A stretch of 50,057 bases of DNA from Clostridia bacterium (GTDB lineage Bacteria; Bacillota; Clostridia; Oscillospirales; Acutalibacteraceae). Below the pieces are notes generated by a model. The model searched no databases and was not told the origin of the DNA. It saw only the letters and a list, made by a program, of their open reading frames with translations. Shown in pieces: positions 43,413 through 50,057 of the stretch; position 1 is the stretch's first letter, and every line of letters starts with the position of its first letter. The stretch covers positions 1 to 50,057 of the forward strand of contig JAGAPN010000073.1 in NCBI GenBank assembly GCA_017623235.1, read 5' to 3'. The translations under genes and the position numbers were made by a program.

Positions 43413-44118
43413 GACGCTTACCTCCGGGGAATTTATTGTCAAAATGGGGTACGGTGCCCAACAGAGGTACATCGTAACGGGACTTGAAATCCATATCGTT
43501 TTCTACCGTATTGCGAAGAAGGAATACTATAAAGTAAGCCAGGTAGCAAAGAGCAACGCCCACAACGAAGGCCAGCACGGTAAGGTAAAGGGTACGGGGG
43601 CCAACCTTGTAAACCTTGTCGGCCACGGCGATTACCTTAACGTCGGTATACTTTATGGTATCACCTACGTAGGTGGGTACGATGTCTAAAAATTCGTTGG
43701 CAATCTTCTTGATTTCCTTGGCGTTGGTGCCCTGTACCGTAATGTCGATAAGCAGAGAGTTGTCGTCATGCTCGGAAACGGTAAAGCTTCTCTGCAGAGA
43801 GGTGTAGGTGTATTTATCGCCAAGCTCAGCCGCCAGCTTCTTATAAATACCGGTGCTGTTAAGCACGTCAACACAGGTGTTTACAAGATAAAGGGAGGCC
43901 GAAATGTTAGAACTGGAGATGATGCCCGTAGTGCTCTGATAGCCGTCGGAAAGACCGCCGTTGTTTACTAAGATAGAAGCATCGGTGCGGTAGACGGGGT
44001 CGGCCACGTAGGTGCAGTAGGAAAAGGCTGCTGCGGCAAAAACCACACCCGCAAGAAGTATGGGCAGCAGGTGGGAGAGAAAAAGCTTAAACAGCTTTGT
44101 AAGGTCAAGTTCTTTCAA
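43402..44118 (-). CDS. Wzz/YveK-type chain-length determinant and kinase activator
   Basis: The 238-residue protein has two membrane helices: LFLSHLLPILLAGVVFAAAAFSYCTYV (about 12-38) and the C-terminal LYLTVLAFVVGVALCYLAYFIVFLL (about 176-200). Between them is an extracellular Wzz domain (DASILVNNGGLSDGYQSTTGIISS). The cytoplasmic tail (DFKSRYDVPLLGTVPHFDN) is the part that activates BY-kinases in Firmicutes. The gene overlaps its kinase by 11 bases. Confidence 0.92.
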   Translation of the reverse strand: MKELDLTKLFKLFLSHLLPILLAGVVFAAAAFSYCTYVADPVYRTDASILVNNGGLSDGYQSTTGIISSSNISASLYLVNTCVDVLNSTGIYKKLAAELGDKYTYTSLQRSFTVSEHDDNSLLIDITVQGTNAKEIKKIANEFLDIVPTYVGDTIKYTDVKVIAVADKVYKVGPRTLYLTVLAFVVGVALCYLAYFIVFLLRNTVENDMDFKSRYDVPLLGTVPHFDNKFPGGKRRGK

Positions 44119-44180
44119 GATAAATTCCTCCGAATAGGTATTCTCATATTATTATATTACAAATATTGCGCATTTACAAG

Positions 44181-45887
44181 TTATTTTTTATAAGGTGTTA
44201 CGTATACCGTTTCGTTGGAGGTATATATCACCATACCCGGCTTTGCGCCACCAGGTTTTTTTACGTATTTTACCTCTGTAAGGTCTACGGGAACGTTGTC
44301 GGAGTCGGCCGCCTTTGAGTGGGCGGCGGCCAGAGCGGCGGCCATCATAATAGACTCCTTGTCAGGCTCTTTGCCCTCGGTGAAAAGTATTACGTGGGAG
44401 CCGGGGATGTTCTTGGTGTGAAACCAAAGGTCGGTTTTTGCCGCCGTTTTCAGGGTGAGCAGGTCGTTCTCCTTGTTGTTCTTGCCTACCAGGATACGAA
44501 GGCCTGAGGGTGAGGTGTACTCCTTGGGTCCTGTGGCGGCGGTTTTGCGCCTTTTGCCCTGGGGGGCGGCAATATAGCCTGCCTCGGCCAGCTCCTCCTT
44601 AATGTCGGAAAGCTCGGCGGCGTTCTCTGCACGGGATAGGGCGTCCAGCACCGAATCGAGGTAGATTATCTCCTTGCGGTCCTTTTCGGTCAGGGCGGTA
44701 AGGGTCTGCTCGGCGGTGTAGGTCTTTTTATATTCCTTAAAATATCTGGCCGCATTGGCGGCAGGAGAAAGGGCAGGGTCCAGGGGAATGGTAACGTTTC
44801 CCATATCGGGGTCGTAGTAGTTCTGCACTACGGCACGGTCGGCCCCCTTTTCTATGGCGTAAAGATTGGCCTTTAAAAGCTCGCCGTAGATGCGGTATTG
44901 CTCACGGTTTTTACAGCTTTCCAGTTCGCTGAGACGGGAGGCCAGCCTGCGCTGGGCTCTGCTCATAGCTGCCTTTATTCGGCGCAGCACGTCCTGGGCC
45001 AGGGCGTTTATACGGGCGGAGTTATCTCTGGCCGAGTAAAAGCCCTCCAGCAGGGCGCTGAAGCCCTCTGTCTTGCGGTTGGTAAAGCCTTCGCCGTACT
45101 GGGTAATGGGCATATAGGAAAAATCCTTAAAGCCGCGGCCCTGGGCCAGCAGGCAGGGGCAGGGCCTTTTAAGGGCAGAGGTAAAGACCCCAAGCCCCTT
45201 TTCAAGGGCGGGAATATCCTCATCACGCAGGGGGGTGTCGGGGTCCAGCCCGCAAAGGCTTATTACCTCACGGGATACCAGGGGAGAAACGCCCTCGGCC
45301 ACCTTCTGCAGGGCGCCGTCGGCAGGTCGGCCCGATGCCACCATAGCGGCGGCCAGCTCCCCTGTATCCAGGGTAAAGGGGTCGGCCTTGGGGTTGTTTT
45401 CGGGCAGGGTATATTTTGCTCCCGGCTGAATAAGGCGTGCAGAGGTTTCAATATCGCTGCGATGCAGGGCATCCAGAATACGGCCCTCCTGGCTGCAGAG
45501 TATAACGTTGGCTCGGCCGGTTATCAGCTCCACCACCAGATAGGGGTATATGGTATCTCCCATTTCGTTATAGGTTAAAAAGCGGAGAAACACAACACGG
45601 TCCAACCCCTGCTGGCTTATTTCCATAAGCTTTGCCGAGGAAAGATGTCGGCGAAGGAGCTTGCAGAAGGCGGGCGGCTCGGCAGGGTTGTCGAAGGAGG
45701 CTTCGGTCACCTGCAAACGGGCAGAGCCCGAGCGGGAGGAAATCAGCAGCCTGCGGGTGCCGGCGGCCGAGCGCATAAGAAATACCAGCTCATCACGGGA
45801 GGGCTGGTGAATCTTGTCGGCTCTGGCGCCCACAAGGCACTGTAATTCGTTTGTCAGGTGGTGTAAAAATATTCCGTCCAGCGGCAT
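44181..45887 (-). CDS. rqcH: Rqc2/NEMF homolog RqcH (NFACT family)
   Basis: RqcH binds obstructed 50S subunits and recruits tRNA-Ala to add C-terminal alanine tails marking nascent chains for degradation. The 568-residue protein has the NFACT-N start MPLDGIFLHHLTNEL, a coiled-coil middle (about 270-420, MSRAQRRLASRLSELESCKNREQYR) and the NFACT-R domain with LRILVGKNNKENDLLT and WFHTKNIPGSHVIL near the end. Members are also annotated as fibronectin-binding proteins, but the RQC role is the better supported. Confidence 0.93.
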   Translation of the reverse strand: MPLDGIFLHHLTNELQCLVGARADKIHQPSRDELVFLMRSAAGTRRLLISSRSGSARLQVTEASFDNPAEPPAFCKLLRRHLSSAKLMEISQQGLDRVVFLRFLTYNEMGDTIYPYLVVELITGRANVILCSQEGRILDALHRSDIETSARLIQPGAKYTLPENNPKADPFTLDTGELAAAMVASGRPADGALQKVAEGVSPLVSREVISLCGLDPDTPLRDEDIPALEKGLGVFTSALKRPCPCLLAQGRGFKDFSYMPITQYGEGFTNRKTEGFSALLEGFYSARDNSARINALAQDVLRRIKAAMSRAQRRLASRLSELESCKNREQYRIYGELLKANLYAIEKGADRAVVQNYYDPDMGNVTIPLDPALSPAANAARYFKEYKKTYTAEQTLTALTEKDRKEIIYLDSVLDALSRAENAAELSDIKEELAEAGYIAAPQGKRRKTAATGPKEYTSPSGLRILVGKNNKENDLLTLKTAAKTDLWFHTKNIPGSHVILFTEGKEPDKESIMMAAALAAAHSKAADSDNVPVDLTEVKYVKKPGGAKPGMVIYTSNETVYVTPYKK

Positions 45888-45904
45888 AATATACTCCTAT
45901 AAGG

Positions 45905-45967
45905 TGTGCCTTCATTTGCAAAGCAACCATCATTTCAAAAGCAACATTTCAAGTTGCTTGTGAAGCT
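45905..45967 (-). repeat. Palindrome-array fragment at the trmK 3' end
   Basis: Read on minus: ATGAAGC, the hairpin aagcaac-ttgaaat-gttgctt, the bases tgatgg, the hairpin ttgc-ttt-gcaa, then ATGAAGG. Linkers and hairpins follow the same scheme as at 9.3 and 36 kb. The stop codon and the last dozen codons of trmK lie inside it. Confidence 0.65.
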
Positions 45968-46598
45968 TCATCTCCCCTCGGGATTCAAGTCCGGCGGCTT
46001 TGCGGTCGGCAATCAGCTCTTCTACAATTCTTTTCTGCTTTTCAATGTAAATTCTGCCCTCTTCGGTTTCGGCGGTCAGCCTTCCCACCCGCAGAAAAAC
46101 CTCGTCGGGGGTAAAGCCCTGGCCGCTGTACACCGTCTTTATTACGGTGTATATCTTGCCGTTTTCACGGCAGGGCAGCTCCTTTTCTATAGAAAAGCCC
46201 TTTTCGCAAAGGTAAAGGCGCAGGGCGTCGGCCGAGGTCATAGGCTGAAGAATAAGGGTGTATTTTTTATCCCTTATCCAGGGCGCCGCCTCTAAAATAG
46301 AGGCAATAACCTCTCCCCCCATACCGCATATAGTAATGCAGTCAACCTCTTCGGGGGACACAGGCTCCAGCCCCGACCCTAAACGGGTAGAGATAGCCGA
46401 GATTCCGGTTTTGCGAACGTTCTCCTCGGCGTTTTGCAGGGGCTTTTCCTTAACATCGCAGGCAAGGCAAAAGGGAGATATGCCCTGCTGTATCAGATAT
46501 ATGGGCAGGTGACCGTGGTCGGTACCTATGTCGGCGACCCTCGCACCACGGGGCACGAGGGTCGATACTGTGTAAAGTCTGTTTTTCAGTTGTTTCAT
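45930..46598 (-). CDS. trmK: tRNA (adenine(22)-N1)-methyltransferase TrmK
   Basis: The 222-residue Rossmann methyltransferase starts LKNRLYTVSTLVPRGARVADIGTDHGHLPIYL (SAM-binding DIGTDHG at 23-29) and contains CDVKEKPLQNAEENV and ITICGMGGEVIASIL. It methylates A22 in tRNA. The C-terminal stretch GEMKLHKQLEMLLLK is encoded by a palindrome-array fragment, so the tail may differ from relatives. Its ATG overlaps the stop of the DUF1858 gene by one base. Confidence 0.92.
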   Translation of the reverse strand: MKQLKNRLYTVSTLVPRGARVADIGTDHGHLPIYLIQQGISPFCLACDVKEKPLQNAEENVRKTGISAISTRLGSGLEPVSPEEVDCITICGMGGEVIASILEAAPWIRDKKYTLILQPMTSADALRLYLCEKGFSIEKELPCRENGKIYTVIKTVYSGQGFTPDEVFLRVGRLTAETEEGRIYIEKQKRIVEELIADRKAAGLESRGEMKLHKQLEMLLLK

Positions 46599-46795
46599 TA
46601 CTTGTTAAAGTAGGCGTTAAGCTTTGCCAGCAGAGCCTCAACGTCGGTGCCGTGCACCTCGCAGGCCTGCTCAATAGACTCCCCTCTGGAGGCAGGGCAG
46701 CCCAGGCAGTGCATACCGATCTCAAAGAAATATTCGGCACAGCCTACGTCCATATCAAGCACGTCGCCAATAAGCATATCTTTAGTAATAGTCAT
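46598..46795 (-). CDS. DUF1858 domain protein
   Basis: The 65-residue protein has the compact DUF1858 pattern ITKDMLIGDVLDMDVGCAEYFFEIGMHCLGCPASRGESIEQAC. C31 and C34 (CLGC) are a potential redox or metal site. Function is unknown; related domains accompany hybrid-cluster and iron-sulfur repair proteins. AAGGAG precedes the ATG. It is coupled to trmK by a TAATG junction. Confidence 0.9.
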   Translation of the reverse strand: MTITKDMLIGDVLDMDVGCAEYFFEIGMHCLGCPASRGESIEQACEVHGTDVEALLAKLNAYFNK

Positions 46796-46822
46796 AATTT
46801 ATATCTCCTTTAATTTATTATT

Positions 46823-46860
46823 ATGAAGGTTTGCCTTCATAGGGCGAAGCCCTGCATAAT
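46823..46860 (-). repeat. Minimal palindrome-array element
   Basis: ATGAAGG (46823-46829), tttg, CCTTCAT (46834-46840), then agggc-gaa-gccct and gcataat. This is one left linker facing one right linker plus a single hairpin, the smallest version of the element, between yhaM and the DUF1858 gene. Confidence 0.65.
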
Positions 46861-46861
46861 G

Positions 46862-47833
46862 TCAAAAGAGCTTGGTCTCCTTCGACATATCATCACGTCC
46901 GTGATTATAAAGCTTTCGGTTATCCATACCCCAAAGCTTTCCTGTAAATTCACCGTTTACTACACCCTCGGTGGCCTCACGCATTTCAAACATTCTGGCG
47001 TCCAGCATATCCAGCTGAGATAAAAGCTCGGCCTCGATAAAGGCGGGGCGCACGGCGGCGCCGAAATCGGGCTCCCCGTGGTGGGAAAGCACCATATGCT
47101 GCAGCAGGGTTACCACCTCGCTGTCAATACCCAGGGCGGCGGCGGTGTCCCTTATCATCATAGCGCCCTCGGCCAGATGACCGATAAGATTACCCTTTAC
47201 CGAGTAGCCCGAGGCCAGGCCTGCAGGGCTCATCTCATACTCGGTGGTTTTGGCAATATCGTGAAGCATAGCCCCTGCCAGCAGTAGGTCGGCGTCAATG
47301 AAGGGGTAAACCTCGGCTACCCTCTGGGCAAGGCGAACTATAGACAGGGTGTGCATAAGCAGACCGCCTCTTATGGCGTGGTGCATACGCAGGGCCGCAG
47401 GCCAGTAAAGCAGCTTTTCCTTGTGCTGGGTCAGCATAGTGGTGACGATACTTTTAAGGTCGGGGTCACCGAAAGCGGCGGCAAGGCCGTAAAGCTCGTC
47501 AAACATAGCCTGGCCCGAATAATCGGCAGACTGCACCAGGGTGGAGGCATCCACCTCATCGGCAGGCTGGGCGTGACGGATTTTTTCAATGCGAAGCTGG
47601 TCGGCCCCGTTGTACTGGCTGACGGTGCCTCTGATTTTCACCACGTCACCGGGCTGATATTCCCCGTGACGGGCGGCATCGTAGGACCAGAGCTTGGCGT
47701 TTATCTCCCCCGAGCGGTCGGCCAGGGTCATATCCAGGTAGGTGTCACCCTTGGAGGATGTCTTTTTGTTAGAAGCCTTTACAAGAAGAAAACAGTCAAC
47801 CAGACCGTTTGCTCCGGCAGGTGTAAAATTCAT
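46862..47833 (-). CDS. yhaM: 3'-5' exoribonuclease YhaM family
   Basis: The 323-residue protein couples an N-terminal OB-fold (about 10-100: DTYLDMTLADRSGEINAKLW, VVKIRGTVSQY) to an HD phosphohydrolase domain with MHHAIRGGLLMHTLSIV, GAMLHDIAKTTEY and LLQHMVLSHHGEPDFGA, the layout of YhaM. It degrades RNA from the 3' end and processes DNA in some species. GGAGG lies before the ATG. It follows ireB by 12 bases. Confidence 0.92.
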   Translation of the reverse strand: MNFTPAGANGLVDCFLLVKASNKKTSSKGDTYLDMTLADRSGEINAKLWSYDAARHGEYQPGDVVKIRGTVSQYNGADQLRIEKIRHAQPADEVDASTLVQSADYSGQAMFDELYGLAAAFGDPDLKSIVTTMLTQHKEKLLYWPAALRMHHAIRGGLLMHTLSIVRLAQRVAEVYPFIDADLLLAGAMLHDIAKTTEYEMSPAGLASGYSVKGNLIGHLAEGAMMIRDTAAALGIDSEVVTLLQHMVLSHHGEPDFGAAVRPAFIEAELLSQLDMLDARMFEMREATEGVVNGEFTGKLWGMDNRKLYNHGRDDMSKETKLF

Positions 47834-47845
47834 AAAGCCCTCCGA

Positions 47846-48091
47846 TTAGTGGGTGAGATAATATTTAACCAGATTCTGCAGCAGGGTATCACGGTCGATG
47901 CGGCGAATAAGGTTACGGGCGTTATTGTGGGTGGTGATGTAGGTGGGATCCTCCGAAAGGATGTAGCCTACCAGCTGGTTTATGGGGTTGTAGCCCTTCT
48001 CCTTCAGCGCATCGTAAACCGTCAGAAGAATATTTCTTATCTCCTGCTCCTGGTCGTTACCGATTGAAAATGTTTGGGTTCTGTCTATCAT
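47846..48091 (-). CDS. ireB: IreB family regulatory phosphoprotein (UPF0297, YrzL)
   Basis: The 81-residue protein matches Ire[73 protein letters not shown] along its length. In Enterococcus it is phosphorylated on the N-terminal threonines (here the TQTF region, T5/T7) by the PASTA kinase IreK and affects cephalosporin resistance. It is first in the unit with yhaM. Confidence 0.95.
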   Translation of the reverse strand: MIDRTQTFSIGNDQEQEIRNILLTVYDALKEKGYNPINQLVGYILSEDPTYITTHNNARNLIRRIDRDTLLQNLVKYYLTH

Positions 48092-48134
48092 AAAGAAACC
48101 TCACTTTCTCCGCCCATTTTTTGGGCGTACTACT

Positions 48135-48163
48135 ATTTTATATTAAAATCCTAAATATTACAA
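48135..48163 (-). promoter_or_regulatory. Promoter of the ireB-yhaM unit
   Basis: On minus, TTGTAA (48163-48158), 17 bases, TAAAAT (48140-48135). A cgccc / gggcg hairpin (48114-48130) then lies in the leader before ireB. Confidence 0.6.
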
Positions 48164-48172
48164 GAATTATTT

Positions 48173-48991
48173 CTACTCTCCGTTATTTTCCAGGTACTCT
48201 TCCATAGAAAGACCGGAAGCGGCAATCTTTTTAGCCATTTCTACCCCTACGTAGCGGTAGTGCCAGGGCTCGGGGATGATGCCCGTCTTGTCCTGCTTGT
48301 CGTCGGCGTAGCGGAGGATAAAGCCGTAGTCGGTGCAATGCTCCTGCAGCCACTTGTATTGCTTTGTGTATCTGAAGCTATCCTCAACCGAGTTGAAATC
48401 TACCGCAAGGCCCAGCTGATGCTCGCTGGTGCCGGGCTTGGCTACAACCTTTGCGGCCTCCTCCACGGCTTGGTCGTGGGTAAGGCTTGGGTCGGCGTTC
48501 TTGACACGCTGTACCTTATTATTGAAAAGGCTTTGCTGGGTGGCGTTGGTGCGGTAGGCGGAGATTACCACTAATTTTACCCCGTCCTTGGCCGCCGCCT
48601 TGCACATTGCGTGGAGCCAGTCAATGGCCCTGGCGTCGAACTTTGCCGAGGAATAGCTGGCGTACTGCACGTTTATAGAGGCCAGCTGGGGATTAAAGCC
48701 CTCGGGCAGAGGCTCCCAGGGGTTTACCAGTACCATATTCCATTTACCGTCATCCTTAGAGATAGGCTTTACCTCCTTGTCGGTGCTGCTTGTATTTGAG
48801 CTTGAGGGTGCGCTGCTGGATTCCTCACTGCCGGACTCCTCACTGCTGGCGGGAATGTCGGATACCGAGGTGTCGGTGGGGGCAGAGGAGGGGGTATCGT
48901 CATCTATAAGGGTGGGCAGCTCGGCAGAATTGCCGCAGGCGGCAAGACCCAACATAAGTAAAGAAAGCAGCAGGCATAAGTATTTTTTCAT
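48173..48991 (-). CDS. M15 family D,D-carboxypeptidase lipoprotein (VanY-like)
   Basis: The 272-residue protein has a lipoprotein signal with LAAC at 16-19 and a Ser-rich linker (about 30-75). Its LAS/M15 peptidase domain carries AYRTNATQQSLF, the zinc ligands in GTSEHQLGLAVDF and the third ligand in PWHYRYVG. It trims D-Ala from peptidoglycan stem peptides. No vancomycin-resistance genes are near, so it is a housekeeping carboxypeptidase. Confidence 0.93.
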   Translation of the reverse strand: MKKYLCLLLSLLMLGLAACGNSAELPTLIDDDTPSSAPTDTSVSDIPASSEESGSEESSSAPSSSNTSSTDKEVKPISKDDGKWNMVLVNPWEPLPEGFNPQLASINVQYASYSSAKFDARAIDWLHAMCKAAAKDGVKLVVISAYRTNATQQSLFNNKVQRVKNADPSLTHDQAVEEAAKVVAKPGTSEHQLGLAVDFNSVEDSFRYTKQYKWLQEHCTDYGFILRYADDKQDKTGIIPEPWHYRYVGVEMAKKIAASGLSMEEYLENNGE

Positions 48992-49026
48992 TTATAAAAA
49001 CCTCTTTTTTAAACTTCTATATACTC

Positions 49027-49085
49027 ATTATATATATTATACGCAAAATAATCAATGTTGATTTTTTAAAATTTAATCGTATAAT
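49027..49085. promoter_or_regulatory. Mirror-image divergent promoters sharing a palindrome
   Basis: aatcaa-tg-ttgatt (49050-49063) supplies a TTGATT -35 to both strands. Plus: 16-base spacer to TATAAT at 49080-49085. Minus: 17-base spacer to TATAAT at 49032-49027. The first drives the ywlG-type gene, the second the VanY-like gene. Confidence 0.65.
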
Positions 49086-49140
49086 ATAAATGAAGTGACC
49101 AGTCACTAACCACTGTATATTATATATAGGAGTATCGGTA

Positions 49141-49683
49141 ATGGAAAAAATCAAGGCTCAGGCGTATGCCGCCGCAAAAGAAATAATTGAAAGGGCAGGC
49201 CTTAAAGCAGGAAATGTCCTGGTTGTGGGCTGTTCCACCAGTGAGGTTATAGGGGATACTATCGGCACTAATTCCTCCCCCGAAACCGCAGAGTATATAT
49301 ATAAAGGTATAGCCGAGGCCGCGAAGGAGGCAGGGGTGTTTGTTGCCGCCCAGTGCTGTGAGCATCTTAACCGTGCCATTATTATTGAGGCCGAGGCCGC
49401 AGGCGACGCCGACAGGGTGAACGTTCTTCCGCAGCCCAAGGCGGGGGGCTCCTTTGCTACCGCCGCATATAAATATATGAATAATCCCGTGGCTTTAGAG
49501 GAGGTAAAGGCCGCCGCAGGCCTGGATATCGGCTTTACTATGATTGGTATGCATATAAAGAAGGTGGCCGTCCCCGTAAGGATTAATAATAACCTTATCG
49601 GCAAAGCTACCGTGCTGGCCGCAAGAAGCCGACCCAAATTTATAGGCGGCGAGAGGGCCGTTTACGATAAAAACCTTATCTGA
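49141..49683 (+). CDS. ywlG: TIGR01440/UPF0340 family protein (YwlG)
   Basis: The 180-residue protein contains GNVLVVGCSTSEVIGDTIGTNSSPETA (23-49), AAQCCEHLNRAIIIE and DIGFTMIGMHIKKVAVPVR, the YwlG pattern. The function is unknown. In Bacillus it neighbours glyA and upp; here glyA is 25 kb away. AGGAG precedes the ATG. Confidence 0.92.
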   Translation: MEKIKAQAYAAAKEIIERAGLKAGNVLVVGCSTSEVIGDTIGTNSSPETAEYIYKGIAEAAKEAGVFVAAQCCEHLNRAIIIEAEAAGDADRVNVLPQPKAGGSFATAAYKYMNNPVALEEVKAAAGLDIGFTMIGMHIKKVAVPVRINNNLIGKATVLAARSRPKFIGGERAVYDKNLI

Positions 49684-49695
49684 CAAGCTGTGAAA

Positions 49696-49737
49696 CCCCG
49701 TTTCGGTTAAAAATTTTAAGCCGAAACGGGATTTTTG
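49696..49737 (+). terminator. Terminator of ywlG
   Basis: cccgtttcgg (49697-49706) / ccgaaacggg (49721-49730) with inner A/T pairing is followed by attttt. It separates ywlG from the rRNA promoter. Confidence 0.85.
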
Positions 49738-49808
49738 CCCCTTATATTGGCGGTTTTCACCTTAAAATATAAAGTTTGAAAAAAATTTAAAAAATTTTAA
49801 AAAAAGTG

Positions 49809-49840
49809 TTGACATTTGAAAACCGCTGTGGTATTATAAT
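49809..49840 (+). promoter_or_regulatory. rRNA operon promoter
   Basis: TTGACA (49809-49814) is followed, after 17 or 20 bases, by the overlapping -10 candidates TATTAT (49832) and TATAAT (49835-49840). An A/T-rich stretch (49770-49805) resembles an UP element. A GC-rich discriminator (cgggcgccc) follows, as expected for a stringently controlled rrn promoter. Confidence 0.85.
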
Positions 49841-50037
49841 CGGGCGCCCTAATGAGGGGGCCGCAAAACGAACCTTGAAAATTAAACAACGACAAACAAA
49901 TTGGACCCGACAATTTTGATGAGAAATCAAAGTAAATTAAGGACAATTAAGACAGAACGCTAGTTTTGTTTAAGAGTCAAAGAAGAGCTCAAAAGCTTTG
50001 AAATAGGTTTAACCGCCGAAAGGCGTTTAAATATAAT
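49841..50037 (+). other. rRNA leader
   Basis: No gene is present here. The leader contains ccttgaaaattaaacaacg, a sequence type often found flanking rRNA genes in Clostridia. It also has a gagctc-containing stem and a hairpin ccgcc-gaaa-ggcg with flanking tttaa/ttaaa just before 16S that likely belongs to the processing stalk. A boxA-like antitermination site may be in agctttgaaatagg. Confidence 0.6.
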
Positions 50038-50057
50038 ATTTTAGAGAGTTTGATCCT
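50038..50057 (+). rRNA. 16S ribosomal RNA, 5' end
   Basis: The final bases, agagtttgatcct (50045-50057), are the universal 5' sequence of 16S rRNA (E. coli position 8 onward). The rest lies beyond the right edge. Confidence 0.93.

Noticed and set aside
42741..44118. A full capsule biosynthesis cluster
   Set aside because: Only the chain-length regulator and its kinase are present; no glycosyltransferase, flippase or polymerase gene is adjacent, and a terminator closes the pair.

Overview
The window reads as a chromosomal stretch of a spore-forming, low-oxygen Firmicute of class Clostridia, most likely an Oscillospirales/Ruminococcaceae-type gut bacterium. The grounds are: a CIRCE-controlled hrcA-grpE-dnaK-dnaJ operon; spoIIID; meso-diaminopimelate dehydrogenase; pyruvate formate-lyase with its activase behind a ZTP (pfl-motif) riboswitch; IreB, YhaM, RqcH and TrmK; and a 5' 16S rRNA end of Firmicute type. 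Base composition is balanced for the group. Gene content is mostly housekeeping. There is no prophage, transposase or CRISPR array.

Layout. 1-2500: the tail of an unknown gene, ddh (minus strand), and a small unit of HprK-like ATPase, PqqD-like protein and DUF4250 protein. 2600-7520: a carbohydrate-utilisation island with a GH4 glycosidase and AraC regulator on minus, and a divergent glutaminase-A-like (DUF4965) protein plus an SGNH hydrolase on plus. 7600-13090: the heat-shock operon, unusually interrupted between grpE and dnaK by a four-helix-bundle gene inside arrays of tiny palindromes. 13090-17740 (minus): a cytidylate-kinase-like protein, an SLC13/ArsB-type permease, MtaB, DUF3842 and DegV. 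17810-23290: a catabolic-looking minus unit (lipoprotein transglutaminase, MFS carrier, aminotransferase, sugar isomerase/epimerase) divergent from an AraC regulator. 23416-25978: glyA and rarA. 26000-27063: a frameshifted SGNH hydrolase.

27130-30225: promoter, ZTP riboswitch, pflB and pflA. 30250-33310: two tandem paralogous membrane proteins of unknown family. 33424-37225: a secreted anchored protein, cysteine synthase, a second palindrome array without a gene, and a KDG-type sugar kinase. 37340-38294: DUF1292 gene, probable 6S RNA and spoIIID. 38390-42690 (minus): a PHP phosphoesterase, metA, metY, a YerC-type regulator and pgeF. 42741-44118: a split tyrosine-kinase/Wzz pair. 44181-48991: RqcH, TrmK, DUF1858, YhaM, IreB and a VanY-type carboxypeptidase. 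49141-49683: a YwlG family gene. The end of the window is an rRNA promoter, leader and the first bases of 16S rRNA.

The most unusual signal is a family of intergenic elements built from many short, unrelated hairpins joined by a constant 7-base linker (ATGAAGG or ATGATGC on the left side, the reverse complement on the right). One copy carries the four-helix-bundle gene inside the dnaK operon. Another, near 36 kb, keeps matching left and right cores but lacks the gene. Smaller fragments of the same pattern lie near 45.9 and 46.8 kb. Related oddities are stop codons buried in perfect palindromes (grpE, dnaK, rarA, metY) and two further repeat families.
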